DNA of 64,000 nt from Neisseriaceae bacterium (GTDB lineage Bacteria > Pseudomonadota > Gammaproteobacteria > Burkholderiales > Neisseriaceae): the NCBI GenBank assembly GCA_016864895.1, contig CP046107.1, positions 744,001-808,000 on the forward strand. The letters are read 5' to 3'. Within the stretch, counting starts at the first letter, position 1. Every line of letters begins with the position of its first letter. The translations under genes were made by a program, and so were the position numbers. The notes under the pieces were generated by a model. That model saw only the letters and a list, made by a program, of their open reading frames with translations, was not told the DNA's origin and did no database searches. Positions 56,610 to 64,000 of the stretch are shown here, one piece after another.

Positions 56610-58391
56610 TTAATATCCCATCACTTTACCATCTGGATTACGGGTATCAGAAGCACCTTCTAGCAGGCCGTTAGGGTTAACTTTTATGGTTTGAGTTTTA
56701 CCCATTGATGGCTTAATAACTACCTTATGTCCCCTTTTCTTCAAAAGATTAATGGTATCCACACTTAAAGGTTTCTCTACTCTCAACTCATTAGGAAGTA
56801 ACTGATGATGCACTCTAGCAGCTGCAGTTGCTTCTGCTGGATTTAATTTAAATTCAATATCGTTTAATATCATTTGCAACACTGTAGTAATAATCCTTGC
56901 TCCCCCTGGACTTCCAGTTACCAAATGTAATTGATTATTATAAAAAACAAAAGTAGGAGACATTGATGATAAAGGCCTTTTCCCTGGCGCTACCTGATTA
57001 GCTTCATTCCCCATTAACCCATAGATATTAGCAACGCCGGGTTTTAATGCAAAGTCATCCATTTCATTATTTAATAAAATACCTGTGCCTTTAACCACAA
57101 TACCATTACCAAAGTTACCATTCAAAGTATAAGTTACAGATACCGCATTTCCCTCCTTATCAATCACAGAAAAATGGGTTGTTTCCTCACTTTCGTAAGG
57201 GAATGGATTACCGGGATTCACTGTTGATACTTTAGAAGCTTTAGCTGTTATTTTTTTAGATAATTCATCTGCATATCTCTTTGAAACAAGACCTTTTACA
57301 GGCATGGATACAAAATCTGGATCACCCAAATATTTCTGCCTATCTGCATAAGCTAACTTCATTGCCTCTACCATATAGTGAATTGTTTGTGCACTATTTT
57401 GTCCCCACTGATACAATGGCCAACGTTCCAAAATATTTAATATCTGAATGATATGTATACCTCCTGAAGATGGTGGGGGCATTATAGCAACTTTATACCC
57501 TTTGTATGTTCCCCAAATAGGATCTCTTTCGATCACTTTATAACTACTTAAATCTTGCTTAGTAATCCAGTGATAAGGTGCCATCTCTGCTACAATTTTA
57601 TCAGCTATATCCCCTTCATAAAAAGCCTTTGCTCCTTGTTTGGCAATTAAACGTAACGATTTGGCAAGATCTTTTTGGATCAACCAATCTCCATTTTTTA
57701 GTGGCTGACCGTTTTTAAAGAAAATTTTTCGTGTAGAATCCCATTTACCTAAAAAATTGGCACTACCAGACAGTTTTTTCTCTAAAGCTGGAGAAACTTC
57801 AAAACCACTATCAGCCAATTCAATAGCAGGCTCTATAAGTTTATTCCATGGTAACGCTCCTCCTTGTCGCCAGGCGTACTCTAATCCGGCAACAGTACCA
57901 GGAACACCCGAGGCATAGTGAGTATTAATTGATTTACCATCAATAACAGCACCATCTTCTGATAAAAAAGAATCCTTATTCGCATTCATAGGCGCCACTT
58001 CTCTAAAATCAATTGCCCTGACTTTTTGATTCTTTTGATCATAAGCTAACATAAAACCACCACCACCTATATTCCCTGCATTAGGCAATACAACAGCCAA
58101 AGCAAATGCAATACCTACAGCCGCATCAATGGCATTACCTCCATCTTTTAGTATATCTAAACCTACTTTGGAAGCTAGCTCGTGCTCTGAAACAACCATA
58201 CCATTCTTGGCATATACTGGGAAAAATACTGATGTACCTAGGTCATAGGCAGCACCTGCCTGCTGGGCTACCGTTGTCTGATGATATACTTTATTAGAAG
58301 TACCCGATGCAGAAATATTGGAATTATTCTCCTTAGCCACACTAAATGAGAATAACAAGCCTACTAACAAAATGAGAAATTTTCGTTGCAT
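56610..58391 (-). CDS. ggt: Gamma-glutamyltranspeptidase, periplasmic
   Basis: GGT hydrolyses glutathione and other gamma-glutamyl compounds and is made as a self-cleaving proenzyme. The start is the ATG at 58391 with GGAGGG upstream, giving 593 residues and a cleavable signal (FLILLVGLLFSFSVA). The autoprocessing threonine begins TTHFSVIDKEGNAVSVTYTL. MSPTFVF, then GSPGGARIITTVLQM, complete the gamma-glutamyl site. The GNAIDAAVGIAFALAV segment is near the N terminus of the large subunit. The enzyme supplies glutamate and cysteinylglycine, in line with gdhA. It is convergent with ispA without a spacer. Confidence 0.96.
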   Translation of the reverse strand: MQRKFLILLVGLLFSFSVAKENNSNISASGTSNKVYHQTTVAQQAGAAYDLGTSVFFPVYAKNGMVVSEHELASKVGLDILKDGGNAIDAAVGIAFALAVVLPNAGNIGGGGFMLAYDQKNQKVRAIDFREVAPMNANKDSFLSEDGAVIDGKSINTHYASGVPGTVAGLEYAWRQGGALPWNKLIEPAIELADSGFEVSPALEKKLSGSANFLGKWDSTRKIFFKNGQPLKNGDWLIQKDLAKSLRLIAKQGAKAFYEGDIADKIVAEMAPYHWITKQDLSSYKVIERDPIWGTYKGYKVAIMPPPSSGGIHIIQILNILERWPLYQWGQNSAQTIHYMVEAMKLAYADRQKYLGDPDFVSMPVKGLVSKRYADELSKKITAKASKVSTVNPGNPFPYESEETTHFSVIDKEGNAVSVTYTLNGNFGNGIVVKGTGILLNNEMDDFALKPGVANIYGLMGNEANQVAPGKRPLSSMSPTFVFYNNQLHLVTGSPGGARIITTVLQMILNDIEFKLNPAEATAAARVHHQLLPNELRVEKPLSVDTINLLKKRGHKVVIKPSMGKTQTIKVNPNGLLEGASDTRNPDGKVMGY

Positions 58392-58827
58392 CAAAACCCT
58401 CCCTCCATATTTTTATCAAATTACCAATACCACGTATTCAAGATATAAAATATTAAATTGTGAACTTTTTTATCCCTAAATTCTTAAAACTTCTAATCCT
58501 ACAATCAATCTATGGTTACATAACGTAACCTTACCTCATCTAACTTAATGATTTTATTATAAAGTATAATCTGAAAAATAACATCCTATTCAGTCTCCAA
58601 TTTATTTTTTAATCTTATTAATTTTAATAAAATCAAACATATATAACAAAAAATAAATATACTTTTTTTCAAAGGTAGATAAAATAGCACTCAACTCATT
58701 TAATAAAAATGTTACTAATCACTATTTTCAACCAAGTTCGATCAGAATTAGAAAATTAATTTAAGAACAGGTACGATAAAGATAAAAAATAAGTTATTAA
58801 AATTGTCAGAATTAAGAGGCATCATCT

Positions 58828-59005
58828 ATGACGAAAAAAATTAGTATTTATCACTATATTGATGTTAGGTACAAATGTAACCTGTACTAGACTTTACGTA
58901 AAAACTGGGAAATACTACTCCTCCCGGCAGAATAGCCAGAGTAATCTTTTGATTTTTTATTGGATTGATCAACTCCTCAATAAAGTATACGCCAATATCC
59001 AATAA
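58828..59005 (+). pseudogene. Small secreted-protein gene with a frameshift in an A7 run
   Basis: ATG at 58828 follows AAGAGG and reads MTKK into an A7 run. With seven A's it shifts into a short stop-ended frame. With six A's it would read KLVFITILMLGTNVTC, a signal-like segment, and continue through TGKYYSSRQNSQSNLLIFYW to a TAA at 59003, a 58-residue product. The length to that stop is one base too long for a single frame. It may be phase-variable or dead. Family unknown. Confidence 0.4.
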
Positions 59006-59060
59006 TTATACATAGTAAATGATCCCACTCTGCAAACCCTAGACTTGAGAGTGAGGGTAT

Positions 59061-59382
59061 TCATTTGAATAGGTGAAAAGACTGATATTCTTTTGCCTTC
59101 TGGGAGATAATGTCCAAAGTGGTATTAATACAATCCTCTAAAGATGCAAAAAAATGATTTTCATATATATTGAAATCACTATCGTCTATCCAAAAAGACT
59201 CTGATACTCTAACATCCTCATCCTGATCTGTTACTAGGATTAAATCAAATACTTGTTTTTTGCTTAAAACACAGAAGTATTGATTTTTATCGTTTTTATA
59301 TATCTAGTTTGTAGTTTGAGGCATCATGACCTAAATCTAAAAAAAATGTAATAGATTTAACTAATTCATTATATTCGATCAT
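59061..59382 (-). pseudogene. Immunity-like small acidic protein gene, single-base frameshift
   Basis: ATG at 59382 with GGA seven bases upstream opens MIEYNELVKSITFFLDLGHD and reads to ASNYKLDI before a stop. One base out of frame the sequence continues KNDKNQYFCVLSKK, DLILVTDQDEDVRVSESFW and FFASLEDCINTTLDIISQKA to a TGA at 59061. Total length is 322 bases, exactly one base more than 107 codons, so a single insertion (near the T5 runs at 59283-59298) broke it. Small, acidic and next to a toxin-like remnant, it resembles immunity proteins of polymorphic toxin systems; the family was not recognised. Confidence 0.55.
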
Positions 59383-59422
59383 TAGTTATCCAGACATAGG
59401 TGTTTATTTTTGATATACGTAT

Positions 59423-59653
59423 TTAAAACAACGACAATGTTTTTTTGACGTGTGTGTCACTTGGCTTAATTTTATCTACACCACATTTTGCTTCTACACA
59501 AGCATTTTTTTTAAGTTTTCCCTGTACCTTTTCCAAAGACAAAAATCATTTCTTCTCTACCATTTTTTCTTGTACCCTCCATTTGGCATGTATATGTTTG
59601 GAAAAACTAAAGTGAGTGTAAGTAAAAGGCAATAAATATTTCTTAATCATCAT
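59423..59653 (-). pseudogene. Toxin-C-terminus-like remnant with an in-frame stop
   Basis: From ATG 59653 the frame reads MMIKKYLLPF into SKHIHAKWRVQEKMVEKK, meets a TGA at 59546-59548, and stays in phase through LEKVQGKLKKNACVEAKCGV and KIKPSDTHVKKTLSLF to a TAA at 59423. The basic composition and the EAKCG motif resemble nuclease-type C-terminal toxin domains. The end lies 40 bases before the start of the acidic immunity-like gene on the same strand, the usual toxin-immunity order. The N-terminal delivery part is absent. Confidence 0.4.
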
Positions 59654-59677
59654 GATTTACTTTGGTTCACTCATCGG

Positions 59678-59702
59678 TGCCTAGTGCGCCCAACACTAGG
59701 CA
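59678..59702. repeat. Perfect 9-bp hairpin upstream of the toxin-like remnant
   Basis: TGCCTAGTG pairs with CACTAGGCA around CGCCCAA. It is GC-richer than its surroundings and has no T-tract. It could be a recombination-site or element-end relic. Confidence 0.6.
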
Positions 59703-60190
59703 TCACTTGTTTTAATGTAACATAAAATCAAAACTATATGAATAAAACTTTCAATAAAAATATGGAATTCTATGAATAAAAAATTGAATAATTAAACAAA
59801 ATATTTATACATATATGGGGAAATGACCTGAATACAAATCAAACAAAGATGCAACAAAACTTACTAAATATTACGAAAACATTATGACAGGAATAAGCAA
59901 CATAACTTATATGGAAACATACGAATATATTAGGTATGGTTGTAACATTAGAAAATGAAAAGATAAAAGAGGAACTAAACTAACATATGTATTCCTATAA
60001 TCCATTTTTAGAAATGATCCGAACTCATTAAAAATGAACATACCATGGAAGCTTAATTTTAAGAAAATAAATCAAATTCGCCAAAAATAAATTAGCCATA
60101 ACAAACAATTGAAAAAATTTCCAAAAATTTATTCCAAATATTGGAAGATAAGTTTCCCACTCTACTTAAACATTTCGACCAATTACATTA
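59703..60190. other. AT-rich gap before pssA, no gene seen
   Basis: About 490 bases of AT-rich sequence with frequent stops in all frames; no ribosome sites with convincing frames and no terminator of standard form for pssA were found. Confidence 0.5.
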
Positions 60191-60937
60191 CTAAATTGGA
60201 AACTCTCCATTATATCTTTTTAAAGCCCATATATAGCTAACAACAGCATAAAGAAAAAAAGCAAAGAAATACACAATAGGAGTTTCGGTTGCAACTAATA
60301 GTAATAGTATCACCAAAATACACCAGTCATTATAGTTCTGGAATTTTTTACTTTTAACACCCTTAAAACTCCAAAATTTAACCGGTGCTATCATCGATAA
60401 ACCTGAAAACAAAACTAATAAAATAGCAATTTGCCCGGCGTAATTATAATCTGGGAAATATTCAAACCACATCCAAACATAACCAACAACAATTGATGCC
60501 GCAGAAGGACTGGGCAAACCTGTAAACCATTTTTTATCTGCTATATCTACCAGTGTATTGAATAAAGCTAACCTTAATGCTGCACAAGCACAATAAATGA
60601 AAGCTAACATATAACCGAACTTACCAAAATTATTTAGCAAAGCCATATATAAAATTAAAGCCGGTGCTAAACCAAAACTAACCATATCAGCAATACTATC
60701 TAGCTGTTCACCAAAAGCCCCCTGTTTACCAGTCATACGGGCTATCCGACCATCCATCCCATCCAACAATAAAGATACTATAATTGACCAACCCGAATGA
60801 TCATACCTCCCATTAATTGCCTCAGTAATGGCAAAAAATCCGAAAAATAACGCGCCCAATGTAAACGCATTAGGTAAAAAATAAAATCCAGTTTTTTCCT
60901 GCCAAGTTTCACTCGTTTGGTTTGTTACATTACTCAT
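60191..60937 (-). CDS. pssA: CDP-diacylglycerol-serine O-phosphatidyltransferase
   Basis: PssA makes phosphatidylserine from CDP-diacylglycerol and serine, feeding Psd for phosphatidylethanolamine. The 248-residue membrane protein belongs to the type II (CDP-alcohol phosphatidyltransferase) class. The signature is exact: Asp59, Asp62-Gly63, Ala66-Arg67, Gly76, Asp80 and Asp84 across DGMDGRIARMTGKQGAFGEQ. FYFLPNAFTLGALFFGFFA opens the protein and FTGLPSPSAA is another family mark. psd lies about 1.1 kb upstream on the same strand, separated by an unusually long gap. Confidence 0.95.
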   Translation of the reverse strand: MSNVTNQTSETWQEKTGFYFLPNAFTLGALFFGFFAITEAINGRYDHSGWSIIVSLLLDGMDGRIARMTGKQGAFGEQLDSIADMVSFGLAPALILYMALLNNFGKFGYMLAFIYCACAALRLALFNTLVDIADKKWFTGLPSPSAASIVVGYVWMWFEYFPDYNYAGQIAILLVLFSGLSMIAPVKFWSFKGVKSKKFQNYNDWCILVILLLLVATETPIVYFFAFFLYAVVSYIWALKRYNGEFPI

Positions 60938-62059
60938 AATAAACTCATAAATAATTATTTTAATTAATTTTTTATCCTTTTAAAAAACTGCTTTTAGTCG
61001 ATCTACTTATCTCGAAATCAATATTTAATCCAATAATTAATCCATTGTTGGATGATCCTGTAAGTACGCTCTTTTGCAACACTACATTCTCTACTTTAGT
61101 GAGTTTCATTGTAAAGGATGATCTAATAAATAACAACCTACACAGATCTCTTTCAAAATATGATTAATACTATCTTATAACACATACGATTACTATCTAA
61201 TAAATACGTGTTATAAAGAATGGATATATCTTTTTTTTTTAGAAAGTAATAATAAATTCGTTTGATATATTAAAACCGATATATGAGAACCGATATATTA
61301 AAATCAACTGTATCAATTAAAATACCAACCATATTTTCTCATATTATCCAAAATAGAAAAATTATAGCCCTTAAAAAATATAGAACAATTGATCAAATTA
61401 ACCAACATATTAGTAAAACTTAGGCTATTCACACTAATAAAGCCCTTAAATTATCAAAATAACACACCAAATCTCTAGAGTTTTTATATAAAAATTTTCG
61501 TATCTTGATACTTTAGATTTCTGTTTCTAACTTATCTCTCCCGACCCTTAAATCCAATGCACACATCTGAGATTTTATAAGTAACCATAAACTAAAAAGT
61601 TTTTAAATGCAACTAGCCAAAAAACTTACAGTCAACTTTTTTATCGCCCTCTAATCAGAAAAACACCTAAAATGAAACCTGCATTAATTCTGACAATACA
61701 ACAAAAAAATTTCTAAATTTTTCTCTTAATTCATGTATTTATTTAACATAATAACTAATTTAATTAATATTTCCTTATTTTTGTCGGATCCTATTTTCTC
61801 TAATTGCCTTGTAATCCATTCAAGTCAAACGAACTAATACCACCCCGAGAACAGGGGATCTTTCCAATGTTTTAATTAGGGTACTATTTACCTATCAGCT
61901 ATTTAGCGCCATCAACTTCATAAGCAACAATACACAATAGCCTCCTGTCCTTAGTTAAGGTCAACAAAAATCAAAAGCACTCTCTTGTGCTTTTAGTTTT
62001 CCTAACTCATTATTCAAGCTATTACAAGCCATGCGTCCAAAACTAATTATACAATCTGA
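60938..62059. other. Long gene-poor gap between psd and pssA
   Basis: About 1.1 kb with no supported gene. The stretch is very AT-rich in the middle (61200-61760). Near the right end a minus-strand 23-codon frame (MACNSLNNELGKLKAQESAF...) overlaps the psd terminator and is not called. pssA and psd are often adjacent in relatives, so this gap may hold a deleted gene or inserted and decayed DNA. Confidence 0.5.
61973..61994 (-). terminator. Rho-independent terminator of the accD-psd side
   Basis: The stem AAAAGCAC / GTGCTTTT has a six-base loop and is followed on the minus strand by GATTTTTG. It lies about 65 bases past the psd stop. Confidence 0.75.
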
Positions 62060-62710
62060 TCAATTAAGTTGTGCCAATATGGAACTTGTCGCTTTAACTT
62101 TATCCCCGATGACTACCTTAGGTTCAGCATCAACTGGCAAATACAAATCTACTCGGGAACCAAAACGGATAAATCCATAACGCTCACCTCTGGATAATTT
62201 ATCACCTTTTTTAGCATAACAAAGAATTCGCCTCGCAATCAACCCTGCTACTTGTACAAAAGTAACAGACTGACCATTGCATGCTTTTAATAAAATTGCA
62301 TTACGTTCATTGTCAGAACTAGCCTTATCCACTGCAGCATTCAGAAAACTTCCCGCATAATATTCGACTTTTTCTACTATGCCAGCAACAGGAACACGAT
62401 TAGAATGAACATTAAACACATTCATAAAAATACTTATTTTTAATGCTTCTTCGAGACGAAAGGGATCCATTGTTCTTTCTACAGTAATCACTTTTCCATC
62501 TGCAGGAGAAACCACTGATAATTCATCCTCATTAGGCAAATTACGGCTAGGATCCCTAAAGAACTGTATCACAAAAACTGTGATAACATAAAGAATAAGA
62601 TTAAATAACCAACATCCTATCAAAAGTGCTCCCCAACAAACTAGTAACATCAGTATAATATAGGGATGCCCCTCTCGGGCTATATATGGGTGAGGGTAAT
62701 TATTTTTCAT
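62060..62710 (-). CDS. psd: Phosphatidylserine decarboxylase proenzyme
   Basis: Psd decarboxylates phosphatidylserine to phosphatidylethanolamine after self-cleavage that makes a pyruvoyl group. The 216-residue protein is of the short type. Two N-terminal membrane segments ([20 protein letters not shown]) are followed by [10 protein letters not shown] and [15 protein letters not shown]. The cleavage site is Gly-Ser in [15 protein letters not shown] near the C terminus. With PssA it gives PE; with Pcs, PC is also expected. It lies 68 bases downstream of accD. Confidence 0.95.
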   Translation of the reverse strand: MKNNYPHPYIAREGHPYIILMLLVCWGALLIGCWLFNLILYVITVFVIQFFRDPSRNLPNEDELSVVSPADGKVITVERTMDPFRLEEALKISIFMNVFNVHSNRVPVAGIVEKVEYYAGSFLNAAVDKASSDNERNAILLKACNGQSVTFVQVAGLIARRILCYAKKGDKLSRGERYGFIRFGSRVDLYLPVDAEPKVVIGDKVKATSSILAQLN

Positions 62711-62778
62711 GTTAAATTCTCTATTTTCAGAAACCTTCGAACTGCCGATTCTATCACTTCTTATCTACTTAATATATC

Positions 62779-63645
62779 TTAGGCACTAAATTTTTTATCC
62801 ATCACTAATGAAATCAAATTAAAGATAGAGTCTCGCATATCTCTACGATCCACAATTTGATCCAAAGCGCCTTTCTCCATCAAAAATTCAGATCTTTGAA
62901 AACCTTCAGGCAATGTTTCTCGTACTGTTTGCTCAATCACCCGAGGGCCTGCAAAACCTATCAAGGCTCCAGGTTCTGCAATAACAAAATCTCCCAAAAA
63001 AGCAAAACTAGCTGACACACCACCCATAGTAGGGTTGGTTAACACTGAAATAAAAGGAAGTCTTTTATTATTTAATAGATGTAATGCTGCTGATGTTTTA
63101 GACATTTGCAATAGTGAAGTCAATCCCTCTTGCATCCTAGCACCACCTGATGCCGAAAAACAAATAAATGGTCGATTATTTTCTGTGGCCTCATGTACTG
63201 CTCTCACAAATTTCTCACCCACCACAGAACCCATAGAACCTCCGATAAACCTAAATTCAAAGACTGCTATGACAACCGGTAATCCTTGTAATGTTCCTCT
63301 GCCTGTAATCAAAGCGTCCTCTTCTCGAATCTCTTTTCTGGCAGCACTTAAACGATCTGAATATTTTTTTGTATCCTTAAATTTGAGAAAATCAACTGGT
63401 TTAATTTGACTATTCACTTCCTCGAATGAATCTTTGTCCAGGAAAATACTAATCCTCTCTCTGGCTGAAATAGGATTATGGTAATTGCACTTAGGACATA
63501 CTTGTAAGTTTTTGTTCAGGTCGGTAGTGTAAAGTGTTGTCAAACAAGACTGACATTTCTGCCACAAACCTTCTGGAATAGGTGACTTATCAACACCGCC
63601 ATCTTTTTTTATTTTTGGGGGTAAAATTTTATCTAACCAAGACAT
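62779..63645 (-). CDS. accD: Acetyl-CoA carboxylase carboxyltransferase beta subunit
   Basis: AccD with AccA transfers carboxyl from carboxybiotin to acetyl-CoA, giving malonyl-CoA for fatty acids. The 288-residue protein has the N-terminal zinc ribbon (CQSCLTTLY then CPKCNYH), [32 protein letters not shown] and the oxyanion-hole region [27 protein letters not shown] follows. It lies 24 bases after trpA, the common proteobacterial trpA-accD neighbourhood. Confidence 0.97.
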   Translation of the reverse strand: MSWLDKILPPKIKKDGGVDKSPIPEGLWQKCQSCLTTLYTTDLNKNLQVCPKCNYHNPISARERISIFLDKDSFEEVNSQIKPVDFLKFKDTKKYSDRLSAARKEIREEDALITGRGTLQGLPVVIAVFEFRFIGGSMGSVVGEKFVRAVHEATENNRPFICFSASGGARMQEGLTSLLQMSKTSAALHLLNNKRLPFISVLTNPTMGGVSASFAFLGDFVIAEPGALIGFAGPRVIEQTVRETLPEGFQRSEFLMEKGALDQIVDRRDMRDSIFNLISLVMDKKFSA

Positions 63646-63669
63646 AATTTACTCAACCTTTCATCTTTC

Positions 63670-64000
63670 CTATATAGTTTTTGTCGCTCTTTTTAAATCT
63701 TTCACTAAGCTGGTGATATGTTGTAATGAGTGAGTACCATTGTTTTCTATTTCCTCAATAATACGACTTCCCACAACTGCACCGTCTGCGACTTGAGAAA
63801 CTGCCTGTACACTTTCAAAATCTTTAATGCCAAAACCCACCACAATGGGAATATTAGTATCTGTTTTTATAAAACGAATCTTCTTTTCCACTTCTGCCAT
63901 ATCCAATCGATCAGAACCAGTCACCCCCTTTAGAGAAACATAGTATAAAAAACCTCCTGCACGAGTAGCTATCATTTTAACGCGCTCCATTGATGTTGTG
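63670..64000 (-). CDS. trpA: Tryptophan synthase alpha subunit, 5'-truncated by window edge
   Basis: TrpA cleaves indole-3-glycerol phosphate and channels indole to TrpB. Only the C-terminal part of about 110 residues is in the window: the frame continues past Met at 63990 to the edge (TTSMERVKMIA). It shows GFLYYVSLKGVTG, the phosphate-binding loop PIVVGFGIKD and ADGAVVGSRIIEEI. Nothing in the visible part suggests decay. accD follows on the same strand. Confidence 0.96.
   Translation of the reverse strand, partial: TTSMERVKMIATRAGGFLYYVSLKGVTGSDRLDMAEVEKKIRFIKTDTNIPIVVGFGIKDFESVQAVSQVADGAVVGSRIIEEIENNGTHSLQHITSLVKDLKRATKTI

Noticed and set aside
59450..59635. Plus-strand 61-codon frame rich in Phe and Tyr
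   Set aside because: It is the mirror of the better-supported minus-strand toxin-like remnant and has no ribosome site.

Overview
The window is AT-rich (roughly one third G+C by eye) and reads as the chromosome of a host-associated betaproteobacterium close to the Neisseriaceae. Pointers to that group are the earP-efp pair with an arginine at EF-P position 32, the Rho, ribH-nusB, xseB-ispA and tatABC sequences and arrangements, and a two-step PssA/Psd phospholipid route. No rRNA, tRNA, CRISPR array, prophage or plasmid gene was seen. Both edges cut genes: sucC on the left and trpA on the right.

Layout. 1-1.8 kb: sucC(partial)-sucD, ending in a strong terminator. 1.8-4.4 kb: an eroded accessory patch with a barstar-like fragment and a decayed coiled-coil surface-protein gene, split by a TnpB-only IS200/IS605-type element whose tnpB carries an in-frame stop. 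4.5-9.4 kb: thiolase, ribH-nusB, dnaJ, MaoC-like hydratase. 9.7-18.4 kb: brnQ, a membrane glycosyltransferase, a CysB-like regulator with leuC-leuD, and a prolyl oligopeptidase. 18.5-30 kb: parC, an NlpC/P60 hydrolase, a small protein with two GT2 glycosyltransferases, gdhA-sodC, a PIMT-like methyltransferase, alr and gyrA. 30-41.4 kb: a small membrane protein, an AT-rich gap with three DnaA-box matches, earP-efp-eno, trkH-slt, lpxB and alaS. 41.9-50 kb: a TPR-like membrane protein, a 28-residue membrane peptide, an L,D-transpeptidase, a hisE remnant, tatABC, mltD, rho and an RraA homologue. 50-58.4 kb: nhaP2, phosphatidylcholine synthase, ackA, a second NlpC/P60 protein, xseB-ispA and ggt. 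58.4-64 kb: long gene-poor gaps with broken small genes, then pssA, psd, accD and trpA(partial).

How it fits together. The intact genes are core housekeeping: topoisomerases, Rho, EF-P with its rhamnosyltransferase, Tat export, murein turnover, lipid A, isoprenoids and phospholipids. Added to these is amino-acid-centred metabolism (GDH, BrnQ, GGT, prolyl oligopeptidase, succinyl-CoA synthetase, acetate kinase). Phosphatidylcholine synthase beside PssA/Psd predicts PE plus choline-dependent PC membranes, which suits life with a eukaryotic host.

The long intergenic stretches are not empty. Several hold recognisable wrecks: hisE, an adhesin-like gene, a toxin/immunity-like pair and a frameshifted small secreted protein. 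This fits a genome under reductive evolution. The most distinctive observations are the hisE remnant upstream of tatA, the toxin/immunity-like pseudogene pair near 59 kb, the TnpB element whose removal restores the disrupted reading frame, Lys at the GyrA quinolone-determining serine position, a SodC lacking the bridging histidine, a CysB-like regulator with a changed effector loop leading leuCD, and a DnaA-box cluster near 30.6 kb.
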